Origin: Phoronis australis
Taxonomy: Eukaryota > Phoronida > Phoronidae
DNA: 64,000 nucleotides
Direction of reading: 5' to 3'
NCBI GenBank assembly: GCA_002633005.1
Contig: NMRA01000612.1
Coordinates: 178,812-242,811, forward strand
Made by a program: the position numbers and the translations under genes
In this document: in pieces, positions 15,001-25,098 of the stretch
Layout of the letters: each line of letters opens with the position of its first letter
Position numbering within the stretch: position 1 is the stretch's first letter
Notes under the pieces: model-generated
The model's input: only the letters and a program-made list of their open reading frames with translations
The model's database searches: none
What the model was told of the DNA's origin: nothing

Positions 15001-16482
15001 TAGGAGGCCATCGATGTCTTTAATTCCTTCCAACTCCAATAAATACTCCCATAATCAAACTTTTTCTTCCAGCAGTCCTTCGTTCAGTTGCCCAAATCAG
15101 CCCAATCAGACCAATTTTATATAACAGGCCCTCCTATTTTTACTGTGCGCCAGGTGCGCCAGAGTGTACGCAGTGTTAAAAGTGGCCAATTGCCGATTTG
15201 GGCCACAGAACGAAGGACTGCTCAAAGAAAAAGTTTGATTACGGTAGTATTAGTCAGAGTTAGAAGGAATTAAAGACACCGACAGCCTGCTAAGGTGTTC
15301 CTCTATGTGCAAAGGGTACTTACAACAACGTGACTTTGATCTTTTAATCAGTATGAGACATAATTCACCGAAAAAGCATCCACATACAGGAGCTTCACTG
15401 TCTCTACTGGAGCCAGCAAAAGGCGGAGGTCACTGTCCACAATTTCACTTCAGTGTGATTTCCAACCATTGTTTATGGGTTAGTTTAGAGATAGGCAACA
15501 CGTAGCCCCTCGGTTGGCCAGTTAGGGACTACAATACCTCCCATCGCTTTCTGTACGCATTTCGTTCCATTATTTTAAGCGGGCGGTAGGCCAAATTCGT
15601 GCGATTTTGAGTTTTCACCTCGTCAAAACTACATTCTACACTCAAAACTACCACTTAAAAATGAGCTTACTTTCTTCAGTAATCCTTTCTGCTTCTACAC
15701 ATATCTTCCATGAAGGTGACTTTGGAGAAGAATTCCAACTCCACTTTATGGTCACCGTTAACTTTTTCACCTCGCGCGCCATAATCACAAAATATTTCAA
15801 CTGAGTCACGTGAGTAAGGCAAAGGCTAGCGCGAGACTGAGCAAAGCGCGTGACCTGGCTTGTGACACTTGCAAAATAGCATGGGAAGATATCAGGTGGA
15901 ATTTGTGAGTTTTGTGTCCCTTGTTCGTTAATAAGCGTGATTTCTTGCAACTTCCTCAAAATGGCACCCAGTGAGAGAAACTCAAGCAAACCGCGACAGA
16001 TTTTCATGGATGTTCAAGTTCTGTTGACTAAATTGTATTCAGAGTCATGGTATGTGTTATTATAACTCCATGTGCATTTATGCATGTTTCATTCGATTTT
16101 ATTTGCTGTGTTGAGGAAGTGCTGCTCATATATGATTCACCGGAAGCACTTTCACAACAGCTGCATTTTGAAATGCGTAAGTTTTTATGGGGATGTACTA
16201 TCGCCCCTGTATGCCTGCGGCATCCAGGGCGATGGATAATTGCCTAGTTACTTATTAGAGGCTAACCCTGCAAGACCTCCGCAAAAAACGGAAATATGAA
16301 CAAGTAATTTAACTTGAATTTTAACAGTTTACCTGCTGTTGAGTATCTGGAACAAGACCAGATGCACGAAACAGCTCCGATGCTTTTGCCCAAGAAACTT
16401 TGCCGGTAGATTCGGTGTCGCAGAGGTGAAACAGATCAGAATACGCCCTCTGTTCCTGATCGGTTAACTTTAGAGTTTCCAT
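2909..16482 (-). CDS. REPS1: RalBP1-associated EH-domain protein (REPS1/REPS2), 14 exons recovered
   Basis: REPS proteins bind RalBP1 and Eps15/epsin-type partners and couple Ral signalling to receptor endocytosis. Exons in transcript order: 16333-16482, 14280-14403, 13148-13192, 12791-12821, 11319-11451, an unsequenced gap, 10278-10478, 8083-8289, 7404-7480, 6754-6846, 5351-5438, 4367-4540, 3861-4112, 3426-3543, 2909-3086. The N-terminus forms one EH-like domain containing [20 protein letters not shown] and ending at DIPLPKF. After a proline/serine linker comes a second EH domain ([11 protein letters not shown], then KIWQLSD) with a canonical EF-hand loop [13 protein letters not shown] low-complexity proline- and serine-rich tail follows. 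The C-terminal helix ([20 protein letters not shown]) is the coiled coil used by REPS proteins to bind RalBP1. The recovered exons give 623 residues; phase requires the missing part to add 3n+1 bases. It cannot be split into REPS1 versus REPS2 with confidence, since an invertebrate may have one ancestral gene. Confidence 0.92.
3426..3543 (-). CDS. REPS1: REPS1 exon (acidic linker)
   Basis: It encodes [20 protein letters not shown] through EQPIYLSSL, between tttttacag and GTAAGT. No named motif; it is supported by splice sites and phase. Confidence 0.78.
3861..4112 (-). CDS. REPS1: REPS1 exon (proline-rich tail)
   Basis: An 84-codon exon encoding [20 protein letters not shown], which contains potential SH3-type proline motifs, then an acidic/serine region ending NTAQGDS. 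Flanked by ttcttcacag and GTGAGA. Confidence 0.85.
4367..4540 (-). CDS. REPS1: REPS1 exon ([15 protein letters not shown])
   Basis: It encodes [35 protein letters not shown] and a basic-proline end [11 protein letters not shown]. Such RPRP/RSYS-type sequence sits before the proline-rich region in REPS1. Flanked by tgttacag and GTATGC. Confidence 0.82.
5351..5438 (-). CDS. REPS1: REPS1 exon ([16 protein letters not shown])
   Basis: Flanked by gatgtttcag and GTAAGT; it encodes [20 protein letters not shown] and VEDKTRTFS. Phase is consistent. The P-V-x-L-R pattern resembles the equivalent stretch of REPS1. Confidence 0.82.
6515..6753 (-). repeat. Minisatellite made from a coding-exon end plus its 5' splice site
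   Basis: About five diverged copies of a 44-base unit, one of them split by a truncated partial copy, follow the exon that ends at 6754. Each unit, read on the minus strand, has 24 bases matching the last eight codons (FDFKPVTD), a donor-like GTAAGTAC and an AAGCCACTACAG stretch that encodes KPLQ in the real exon. GTAAGT is intact in the unit at 6515 and in the truncated unit near 6644; others carry GTAAGA or GTAAAT. A duplication confined to the splice junction is unusual. Confidence 0.9.
6754..6846 (-). CDS. REPS1: REPS1 exon ending in [10 protein letters not shown]
   Basis: A 31-codon exon encoding [20 protein letters not shown] and [11 protein letters not shown], with donor GTAAGT at 6753-6748. 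The SSPG.KP..FDF pattern is shared with vertebrate REPS1. Its last 44 bases are the founder of the downstream minisatellite at 6515-6753. Confidence 0.88.
7404..7480 (-). CDS. REPS1: REPS1 exon (linker)
   Basis: It encodes [20 protein letters not shown] followed by SPPPNQ between tttgtgcag and GTTAGT. It is a disordered linker with no recognised motif and is in phase with both neighbours. Confidence 0.8.
8083..8289 (-). CDS. REPS1: REPS1 exon (second EH domain, EF-hand loop)
   Basis: It encodes [25 protein letters not shown], the 12-residue loop [12 protein letters not shown] and [14 protein letters not shown] through [10 protein letters not shown]. Positions 1, 3, 5 and 12 of the loop carry D, N, D and E, so calcium binding is expected here. 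Confidence 0.95.
8351..8452. repeat. 17-base tandem repeat, six perfect copies
   Basis: Unit tcacattagcacagtta repeated six times with no visible mismatch, inside a REPS1 intron and only 62-163 bases upstream (minus sense) of the acceptor for the EF-hand exon. Each minus-strand unit contains GTGCTAATG, which resembles a branch-point sequence. Confidence 0.97.
8775..8796. repeat. Perfect 22-base palindrome
   Basis: The half-site GTTATCTCACT is followed directly by its exact reverse complement. It lies about 10 bases from the tail of the tRNA-like element, so it may mark that element's insertion. Confidence 0.85.
8805..8884 (-). repeat. tRNA-derived SINE head or tRNA pseudogene
   Basis: The minus strand has a good A box (TGGTGTAGTGG) and a perfect B box (GGTTCGAATCC) at tRNA-like spacing. 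The predicted acceptor and anticodon stems do not pair, so it is not a functional tRNA. A Pol III-promoted SINE head is the best guess. Confidence 0.5.
9415..9466. repeat. Small hairpin element in REPS1 intron
   Basis: GGAGAATT and AATTCTCC flank a second imperfect inverted pair, CCTCGGGGC and GCCCCTCGG, giving a stem of about 22 bases with mismatches and a loop of a few bases. It may be a small MITE remnant. Confidence 0.5.
10278..10478 (-). CDS. REPS1: REPS1 exon (start of second EH domain)
   Basis: It encodes [19 protein letters not shown], a serine/aspartate-rich stretch, then [20 protein letters not shown], the first helix of the second EH domain. The donor is GTGACC. The 5' edge (acceptor ttttccaag) is the less certain side; another AG lies 18 bases further in. 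Confidence 0.85.
10557..11288. other. Assembly gap (732 N) probably hiding REPS1 coding sequence
   Basis: The run of N separates exon 5, which ends in phase 0, from the next recovered exon, which needs one preceding base. At least one exon contributing 3n+1 bases must therefore be missing, most simply inside the gap. Reading frames that run through the N are artefacts. Confidence 0.9.
11319..11451 (-). CDS. REPS1: REPS1 exon 5 (proline/serine linker)
   Basis: It encodes [20 protein letters not shown] and on to SDTVIHSSQ, ending at GTAATA in phase 0. The assembly gap begins about 30 bases beyond its donor. Confidence 0.85.
12791..12821 (-). CDS. REPS1: REPS1 exon 4 (31-base microexon)
   Basis: A very short exon between tcttccag and GTAAGT, encoding [10 protein letters not shown]. 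It is needed to keep phase between exons 3 and 5, which supports it despite its size. Confidence 0.75.
13051..13085. repeat. GACA/GGCA microsatellite
   Basis: A short run of CAGA and CAGG tetranucleotides inside a REPS1 intron, about 60 bases from exon 3. Confidence 0.85.
13148..13192 (-). CDS. REPS1: REPS1 exon 3 (end of first EH domain)
   Basis: A 45-base exon encoding [15 protein letters not shown]; the DLPLPRF-like motif is typical of the end of the REPS N-terminal EH domain. Flanked by cttttcag and GTAGGT, and in phase. Confidence 0.85.
14280..14403 (-). CDS. REPS1: REPS1 exon 2 (EH domain core)
   Basis: The acceptor is ttctgtttcag on the minus strand and the donor GTATAG. It encodes [20 protein letters not shown] and [11 protein letters not shown], the most conserved stretch of the first REPS EH domain. 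Confidence 0.94.
14905..15396. repeat. Large foldback (inverted-repeat) element in REPS1 intron 1
   Basis: The arm near 14905-15123 is matched by the reverse complement of about 15173-15396, with a spacer of roughly 49 bases. Matching blocks include TCTTTAATTCCTTC, AATCAAACTTTTTCTT, AGCAGTCCTTCGTTC and GTGAATTATG. Most differences between arms are transitions. Transcribed with REPS1 it would form a hairpin of some 200 base pairs. No coding capacity is apparent; outer edges are approximate. Confidence 0.88.
16333..16482 (-). CDS. REPS1: REPS1 exon 1 (start codon, first EH domain)
   Basis: The ATG at 16482-16480 begins [18 protein letters not shown], matching the start of REPS proteins. The exon holds 50 codons and ends at GTAAAC. 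Its EF-hand-like loop [12 protein letters not shown] lacks the acidic residue at position 12, so calcium binding by this EH domain is doubtful. Confidence 0.88.
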
Positions 16483-18900
16483 CAGACAACCTGGCTAGAG
16501 GGTGACGTAGGGATATCAGATGCACGTGAAGTGCTATGTTAACTTGCAGAGAAGGCCATCACGAAACCACAGATGAAGTATGCAGCACGTTTACATCTGA
16601 AATCATTGCTCTTCTTCTAAGACGACCACCATGTTGACTTGGATAGCCCGGATGTTGCATAGCAAGCAAATGCTAAGTTTGCATTATGTTGAAGCTCAAA
16701 TTTTGATGGATTGTTTGTTTTTGCGGTCTCACACTTTTAATACGCTAATTTCATTTGTCTTTGTTTATCCAACAGCTTAAAAATGCATGATTTAATAAAA
16801 AATTAGCTTACGTTTACATTTCCCCCACCAGGATCGCGCTCGAGTATGTCGCAGTTGTTTTATTGGTAGGCCTATTGGTCGACTCAAGTGCTGAATAACC
16901 CCGACGAGAAGCATTTGTAGACGCCGGTATTTACTTTCGAAGAAGCCACGGTAAAAATGTTACATATTTGCATTTTTAAAAAGTATAAATATAATGGTAA
17001 GTTCTTAATTGATATTTTTTATGTGCAGCTAGGTGACTACAATTAGGGTCAAATGTCACAGTACTCAGTGCAGCTCAGTGCTACTATCGGTCATCCACGC
17101 TGGGCGATCTAGGATGTCGTCAAGAGGAAACCCCAACTCCCGCGTAGTTAGAGACCGTGACCTGGCATTTGCTGATGCTTTCTGTAACTAGTTCAGTGAT
17201 CAATTAAATAATACAACAGATACCACCAAAAAAATTCATGTCATGCAAGCCGGTGGGGTTGGATAGGTAGCCTGAGGCCTACATAGGCTATAGCGTTTTG
17301 GTAGTGACAGACCTGAGGTGCGAAAAATTGGTGTTTTATAGTAGTCGAATTTAAATTCTAACGATAACACACTTCGCCCAGTTTAATTAGCTTAAAAGTA
17401 AAAATTGAATTAGGCCTTTTACTTTCGTAAAATTGTTCTCATTCCTTACCCACATTGAATGGCGTTGCCCCGAGGTCGGCGACTGAGTCACACTTGCAAG
17501 CAATAGGTACATACCGCGCCATTTGCGAATTAGTGGCCAACCGAATTAACTCTGAAACGTTTTTTCAAGTCGGTGATTTTTTCGATGTAAGGGAAATTGA
17601 ATCTTTTAATGATAAGGAACATTGCGGCTTTATGTATGGGAGTAGAAGACCTAATGTGTATTTCCTTTTTAGTCATCTAAACGGGGTGAAATACAGTTTT
17701 GGTGTATTTTCGACAAAAGCCTGTGTAGGTACAGTTGGATTTTTATGGGTTTCAGGTTACGCTGAAGCCAGTTTTCAACCAATCTATGCCCCGACATCTA
17801 TAGTACGTGTTACTGTGACAATCCACATATTGCACTGCATACACATTTTTACCCGAACTTTGCTGATTCGGCTTTTACAATGCGAAGTTCGCATTATTCA
17901 CCGTCAGTGGGGTTTCTCACTGCTCAAATTCCTACAGGACATGTACATCACACGTTTCAATTTAGGCCTCGTTCCGGTTAATAATGGAAAAATATACATT
18001 CGAGAATCAGTGTTAATGGGTTGTAGCGACGTTGTAGCCAGGTTTTAAATGAAGTTTAGAGAAAATGACTTACTTTGTACAACATGTGTTGTTGGAAGCG
18101 ATGCCATTCATGATCAATAGCACGTGCGTGTTCCTAGGTACCACTGAACACCACAAGGGCCGCAGTGCAGATAAAGTTCCGGGCCAGCTAAAACGAATGT
18201 CGAATTAGCTGTTTTACTTTAATAAAATCGGGTCTCATCTTACGTCTCCAAATAAGACCCATGTGCCAACTGTATGCTTATAGGGACTCGTAATTTTGTT
18301 TGTTTCCCTACCAACCCCACGTTTGCGACATAAAAAATTTCGTGTCCTTATAAACGCTTCGTTGTCTGTTGCTTGAGTTTTGGTGAACGTGACTGACGTG
18401 GAATCCTATCACGGCGAGGAAATTACCATGGGACCGATTTTATGAGAGGGCGAAATGCAGGTTTAATGCATAGTTTCTACTCCAGACGTGCTTGAGGTAT
18501 ACACCCGGCGTAAAAATCAATATTCAGGAATTTTTCATTCAGATGAAACTGTTAAAAACGCGGATTTCCATGTAGCGAAGTGGCCTCATCAACTCACCTG
18601 AGTGCATTGACATCGAAAGTCAACACGAGCGTGTATTATCTGAATGCTATTTGATCAGTGATATTGCCACATATTACTACGTGCGGGCATTTTGAATTGA
18701 AAAAAGCATGACACTCGGACATCTTAAGTGCCCATTTAATTGGGCTTCATCTTGGCTGATTCCCTTACTCATCCGACATTTTCAATCTACTGTTAAATCA
18801 AGATTTACTGAAGTATTTGTAAGCAAACTCACAAAATAAGTCGTCAGTTTCCACGAAATTTTGTTTTTGGTTGCTTTTTATTCGGTGGTGAGCCCACTCG
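16483..18900. other. REPS1 upstream region, no gene recognised
   Basis: This should contain the REPS1 promoter and 5' UTR, but I see no convincing TATA box or CpG-rich core. A 198-codon open frame at 17455-18048 on the plus strand opens with TTG, has its first ATG near codon 60 and resembles nothing I know; I treat it as chance. Confidence 0.5.
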
Positions 18901-18904
18901 CGGT

Positions 18905-18981
18905 CCTCGCTGGTTAATTCCCTGCGTGTCGCTAGGTGCTAGCCAGCTGACTCGGCCGGGCACGCAGGGAACCACCGAGAC
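18905..18981. repeat. Short hairpin element, family B copy 1
   Basis: Inverted ends TCGCTGGTTAATTCCCTGCG and CACGCAGGGAACCACCGA enclose about 35 bases. The same ends recur at 36691-36766, so this is a dispersed family and not a local accident. Confidence 0.75.
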
Positions 18982-20489
18982 TCGCGGTCGAGCTGGTCTC
19001 GTCCCCTGCTGGTTACCAAATTTCAGTGCTCGTGGCTCTGCTCTTGAAGTACAAGTATATACGCGTGTTCGTGAAGCCTACGAGCGCATGTCTCACTAGG
19101 CAAGCGGTTTTCACAGAGGAAAATTTGACGCAGGTATTTCGCATACTATACAATAGGCACATGCCATGAGTGTTTTCAATAAATGTCTTTTGTTCAATTC
19201 TATCACTTTTCAAACTTCAGTCGCGTGTTATTGCTGGGTTTAAGTCAACTGTATTGAGTACGCGAACGGCATAACTCTATAATTTCTGATATAAAGCTTT
19301 GCGAACATTATTTTTCTTTTTTGTCGATGTTGTGTGATAGATGTACGCGTTAACGAACATTAGGGGAATGGTAATGACTGAATGGGGCTGCAATGAGGAC
19401 TACTCAACCAATCATGAAACCAACCGTGGACTTTTCACTCCGGCTACTTGGACCCCCACCCCCAGGTTTGAAAACACATGTTGTTGGCATACGACAGTTT
19501 TAAACATGATGTCCGGAAAAAATATACATAAATTATCAAGAAAGTCCTAAAAGGTGCTATACATTTTAAAACCAAAATAGAAATGATTCAAAACTTTTTG
19601 GAGCGCAGGCCTTCTTCAAGAAGTAGGTGAAAATCTTGCGTAGTCAATAATGCTCCATAGGATCTGATATGAACACAAAACAAATACATGTAAGTACTGA
19701 ATGTAATGAACACTTCTAATGGACAGTGCGATATGGCCGTTTTTTGTTTTTTTTTTGCTATAAAGTGTGTGTTCCCAAACTAGTTCGGAGTTTTAAAGGT
19801 CCATTTCACCCTGTTTAGCTGGCTAAAAACGAAAATGGACTATTCTTGTTAGTCACTGATGGTTTCGATTTTCATGTTGATAACGGAAATATAAGTGATA
19901 ACTCCAGTAATTTCATTTCCCGTTGAACTTTCAAAATGAAATAAAGTGAGTGATGACTCTATCTAATTAATACCACGAATTGATTTGCACAAACATTGCC
20001 CACCAATGGAAATGAGTGATTTAAAAAAGCAGTTTTAATTAAAAGTCACTTTGCCCCTTTCTTGAAGCAAAGCTCCCACCACTTTGGTGTAAAACGCTCA
20101 AGGTTAGGTATTTTTCCCCGTGTCACTTATTATCAACAAAAAGTTTATTCAAGTTTTAATTATTTATGTGAAGCGATGACAAAGCAGACAGAACAAAGCG
20201 CCTCAAACGATATATCAGGAACATATAACATGGCATGTCATTAAACAATTATTGCATTGCTGTTACAGCTTAACGTGACTAAAACGTTTAGTTTTCGATT
20301 ATCTCTCGGAGAGTATCGCTGTGGCTCAAATAACAGTGTGACTCAAATTTACGGGTGTGTTTGATATCATCTATCGTCAGCCCTGCAGGTCAATGCTCTT
20401 TCCATTATAAAAAAATAATTGCAGGCGGTCTGATACACGTTGTACCAGAGGTGCGCAGGCCTCGCATGTGGGCCCATTGCACTGATCAC
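18982..20489. other. Intergenic, nothing recognised
   Basis: AT-rich sequence with no protein similarity, RNA gene or clear repeat structure that I can support. Confidence 0.5.
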
Positions 20490-20565
20490 CTGGAAATATT
20501 TTTATGCTTTATTAATATGTAGTTAAAACCAAGCTGAGGAGCTATAAACCTGGCTCAAGGGTTTA

Positions 20566-20645
20566 GCAGTGTGACATGGTGGGACTCGAACTCATGACCT
20601 CGAGTAAAGAAAGCGGGCACTTATCAACCAGGCCACACTGCCTCC
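20566..20645 (-). repeat. tRNA-like SINE head
   Basis: On the minus strand GGCAGTGTGGCCTGGTTGAT begins a tRNA-shaped sequence with B-box-like AGTTCGAGTCC and a closing CACACTGC complementary to the start. The A box is imperfect and the T-stem does not pair properly, so a tRNA-derived SINE is more likely than a working tRNA. Confidence 0.45.
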
Positions 20646-21265
20646 TCTTTCCATTCACTGGTGCTCAGTTTTTGCCAAGTTCTGTCTACGATGGCAGTGC
20701 TTTTCTGTATTTTCCCCCAGATGATTCGTCCCAGGTTTTGTTACATGTTTGCTCAGTCGTGGTGATGACGTTACCTGCGTGCTAGTGTGGGCTTCCCTGC
20801 TTGATCTCGACAAGCACAGGGAACTTTGAGCAGATTCTAAGACTTTTTTATCAGTCTCATCACCCATACTTTCCTTTTACAATAATGGTCAATTTCTGTA
20901 AAGCACGTATATTCAAAAAAATTAGTATTGAGTGTGGTAAAATGCTTCCTTACCCTTGGTCCTTTGTCTTATCCTCAGGGTAGACGTTTTCACAAAGACA
21001 CCGCGTCAAACAGGCCCCCCGATGTAAGTTTATGGGGCATATTCAATAATTTCGCTCACATGAGAACAGTGTGACCAATTCAGAAACAGGTCGTAGTTGG
21101 TATCAGCGGCCGTGGGCGGTGAATAACATGGCAACAACTCGATTCTGTCCCGAGTAGGCCATTCTTAGTTATTTATTTGCTTTCAGAGGACTTTGCGGTA
21201 GCTACGTTTTCTTACTTAACATCGTTTACCCTGTGTAACTAAAATTATATGTCAATCTATCAACG

Positions 21266-21302
21266 TCTGCCTGTCTGCCTGCCTGCCTGTCTGTCTGTCT
21301 AT
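21266..21302. repeat. CTGT/CTGC microsatellite
   Basis: A run of CTGC and CTGT tetranucleotides in the intergenic region. Confidence 0.9.
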
Positions 21303-21786
21303 TCTTAAGAGCTCATGAATATCAAACTCTCCATGAAACACCACACATGGACTGAGACCGCTTTCAATCTACTTGGTATCCCTGTTCGGACCAATTATGA
21401 AAATCTGATGCCTTGAAAATATCCAGCTAGCACGGATAATCTCATTGTCATTACTACCATTTGGTCGGATTATCGGGTTTTGAATTCAGTGACCGATTTG
21501 GGCCACCGCACATGAAAAATTACAACGACTGAACAAAATTAAAGCATGTAAAACGCCATAATGTTAGTGTGATATAGTCAAAAAGTTTGGAACCGGGGCA
21601 ATGTAAAGCAAACTAGGACAAAGGTTAGGCAAGCACATTTATAAAAGTATGGAATTCCAAGCCTGTCAACTTGTTCGCGCTTACAGGCTTTACACGTTAG
21701 CGCGATAATCTAGGCCTGCATAAATAACACGTTTTGGGTCAGGTTGGGTGTAAGTAACTTGTCGCTTGTTACTTAGCGAAATAGCT

Positions 21787-22162
21787 CCGGAAGAGCTGGA
21801 AGTTATTGTTTTTCGTTATGATCGGATTCAAGATGGCGGACGATGCGGCCATTTTGTTTCTGACTTCAGATTCAAATGCTCACAGAGGCCGCATTTCTTG
21901 ACGTACACCGCTGAAAATCAACATAAATACAGAAGTAGAAGTAGACAAGTACTACCAATACGCCGGAAATTATGAACTTCCGGTCAAAGATGGCGGAAAC
22001 ATAGGCTATTGCGCATGCGCACCTCGATTTCGGGCCAAAAACGTTTTATCCTGTAGAGAGCGCATTGTAGGACCAATGGCTTTGAAATTTCTCTTGTGTT
22101 AGATTTTTGCAGTTAGCTATGATCAAGTGCTGTTCATCCGGAAGTGGTTTACAAAATGGCGG
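21787..22162. promoter_or_regulatory. Candidate TATA-less promoter: ETS + YY1 + NRF1 site cluster
   Basis: Within 380 bases there are ETS-type sites (CCGGAAG at 21787, ACTTCCGG at 21976, CCGGAAGT at 22138), YY1-type AAGATGGCGG at 21830 and 21988 with a variant AAAATGGCGG at 22153, and a perfect palindromic NRF1-type TGCGCATGCGCA at 22010-22021. Two ETS/YY1 pairs lie within about 15 bases of each other. This combination is typical of housekeeping start sites in animals. It could drive an untranslated first exon of the plus-strand B4GALT gene 3 kb downstream or an unseen transcript. A YY1-like repeat family is the alternative. Confidence 0.5.
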
Positions 22163-24911
22163 ATCTGAAGCATTTTCATCAATTGCTTGGATGCCATTTT
22201 GAAGAGGAAGAGGAAATGACGTGAATTTTTGCATGTGGTTTCTTTAAGGTATACTCTTTCAAATGAAATATAACATTTTTTCAGACTTGCCGTTTTCAAG
22301 TTATTTGACTTTAAATTTTAAAAAATGCAGTTTCATTTTTTTCAAAAATTTTTTGGAATTTTGTGAAACTATTCAGGTAGATAGAGTTTTCAACTGGCTT
22401 TCAGAAGATGTTTTTCCTTTTTCGCTACAACGACCATTTTTTATTTATCTGGGATTTTCTGATGGCGCTGTTCCTTTGTTGATTAAATATTTGCTGCATT
22501 TTGTTGGTTTGCCTTCTTTTGAACAATAATATATTTCTTACTCGTTTCTGACGTCTTCATTGATCAGCATGTCATTGTCATCGTCATCTCCATTGCCGCC
22601 TTTTCAGTCAATTTCTCCAAGTTTCGCTCCTCTGAGCGCTTTCACCTCGTCTACAATCGGGTCTTGTTCTACACTCATGACTTTCAACTCCGATGTCCTA
22701 CATGCTGTTATTTATTATTTATATACCTTAGGTGCACTGGTACAAATATCAGTCACTAAATTAAAAATTCCAGACCTAGAACCCGGACAATGATCAACGT
22801 TAGCAAACAAACCAACATAATGACTGACTCCCTGTCAGTTGGACATTTTTTCATTGCAAGACCATGGACGGCGCAGCACTGAAAAAAGTGGAGGATTATA
22901 GCCACTATGGTGCACCGCCCATGAAGACCAGATTCTCATGGTCGAAGAAGGAATGCCTGGCAGGTCTTAGCCCTGCGCGTGGTGTTTTATTTTGTAAATT
23001 GTGATCTCGGCATTTCTAACATCCATATCAACGGTGAGGCCTCTCTATTTCCTGAGATCATTTCTCACGAATTGTTTATATATCAATTCACTACCGTCTC
23101 AGTGTAATGCGTCAGCAAGACATCAACAGTAATCAGGGGATACCATTGTTTCGGGCAGAATCTGAATCAAATTCACGGTCGTATTTATAGACTAAAAAAT
23201 CAACCCAATTCTCGGAATCCGTGCTGCCTACAGCGCTAACGAGTAAAAAACGAACGCAGCCATTCCACAATACCAAAGATAGGCTACTATGGTAACTATA
23301 AAATCATTAAAATACTATCGAGAACCGAAACTTTATGCATGGCCCAAACCAGTAACTATCAATACCCAATAAGCTTGTCAAATCAACGGTATTGAACTTT
23401 CAACCCGTAATGGCAATGAATTCTGTGTTCATAGCTGGATATTTTTCAGGGTTTTGGATTTCCACGATTAATTAGCTCATAAAGAGAAATAGGTGCCAAA
23501 CAGATTGAAAGTAGTCTTTGTCCTCATTGGTGTTCTATCTCTGAAACTGTCGTCTTAGCACTTAGCACGGGGGTCATCGCTGTGATCATTTCTCATTGTA
23601 TTGTTTGTGTTAAATTATACCAGCACCATAATAATAATACATCAACACTGAATGTAACATTGTCTGAATCAAGTTCACGCCGCATAGTGAGAAGGTCAAG
23701 TGGACGTATGTACTACTGCTAGAAGTGTGAAGTAAACTACCCATTCTCGGAAATGTGACGTCATCTTGTAAATGTGAATGTTCGTTGTCTCACGAATCGT
23801 TCGCCTATCGCGCTAACGATGAAAACTCGAACCAGCTAACAGCACAGTCACACGCTTGAATTTTCCACAGTGCAGACGTTTGCTGTCTCTGTCACGATCA
23901 ATAAAACAAGTTAAACAATGCCTGACTTCTTTTCTCCTCAAGAAAATGGGCCTCACAGAACTGATTAGAGAAAAAGTCAATGATTATATAGAGAACAAGA
24001 ATACTGGCGCCAAATCAAGTCAACGTTAAGCAGCCGCTGAGACTTGCAGAGAGACATTTGGCCCAGACTGGCTGCACTTCTAGCAATTGAAAAAACGCAG
24101 CGGCAAACAGTTAAAAGAATTTAAGAAACGCTGAAAACATGAAGCGCCCATAACCAATGTAGTCGGAACTGTTTTGCCTGTCACCATTGCTTCGACATTT
24201 AATTTGCTTTATGAAGACTCCTGATGTAAACATTGTGAAGTACAAAATACGTGTAACACAATGTTTTGTGAATCATTGTATTTCTACTTTAATAGTTTGG
24301 CCTTTGTGACCTTGAATGCAGTCACGTTGTCCGATATTAATAAATAATTGTTCTCATGCCAGGCACAGCGTCTCAGTTGTTGTTTTACTTCTAAACGTTT
24401 CTGATATTTTATAAAATTAAAAAGGATATTGTAATAATCATATATGTATATATTCTCTCTGCACACTGTCTCATTACTGATCCCTTTCGGATCACTGAGG
24501 TTTGCATACCATATCCATACGAAAAAATATCGCTCTTTCACGCAGCGAGTCACTCACTAAAATACAGCTATCGGACTTGATGTTTTACTTGGCATGAACT
24601 CTAGTGAAAGCTGAGGTCGCGTAGCGACTACTCATATTAACACCCACCATATGCGGACGCTGTCTACAGTTTCAGACGTATTGAAACCGGTTAACGAAAT
24701 ACCGTAGGACTCCGGAATGGTACTGGCTTATTTTTCATAGTAATTTATTTTCTTGCATACAAGTATTCAGTTACTGTGGTGAACGCCAAATGAACTTATT
24801 AAGGAAATATCGTGACTTGGTTTTCTCTTCTCTCTTCGTTGGATGGATCTCAAATTAGATATTGGTCTACCCTATTGAATTGATCGACTACTGTGTCTGG
24901 TGATTTTTCAG
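22163..24911. other. Intergenic or B4GALT 5' region, with a weak duplication
   Basis: No gene is recognised. Segments near 23050-23270 and 23585-23850 share several similar blocks in the same order (ATCATTTCTCA, CATCAACA, TCTGAATCAA, CGCTAACGA), suggesting an old direct duplication. Around 23930-24130 lies a lysine-rich but stop-interrupted reading frame that I cannot assign. Confidence 0.4.
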
Positions 24912-25098
24912 GTCTAATCTTCCACAAGTACACTGCATCCGTTCCACTGCTGACTGGATGTATCTTCCTGATGGAATTACAAGCACTACGGACCTCGTCA
25001 AGCTACGAAAATAATCCACGCAGTTGAACTCAACTGGTGCCGGTGGGGGCCAAGCTGGATACGTGGGTATCACATCTCATGGTGATCAACGAATTCCA
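24912..25098 (+). other. Probable B4GALT 5' UTR exon part
   Basis: A good acceptor (tgatttttcag) ends at 24911 and an in-frame TAA at 25012 precedes the first ATG. This suggests the coding exon has a spliced leader from an upstream non-coding exon. Transcript data would decide. Confidence 0.4.

Noticed and set aside
14876-15505. Short open frames within the foldback element
   Set aside because: They run across the inverted arms and loop and share no protein similarity; a by-product of the hairpin.
17455-18048. 198-codon open frame on the plus strand
   Set aside because: It begins with TTG, its first ATG is near codon 60, it resembles no family I know, and a frame of this length is not very unlikely by chance in 64 kb of six-frame sequence.
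20566-20645. Functional tRNA gene
   Set aside because: The A box and T-stem are imperfect and extra bases separate the T-arm from the acceptor; more like a SINE head.
23930-24150. Possible exon with a lysine-rich reading frame
   Set aside because: It has in-frame stops and no recognisable splice sites or family.
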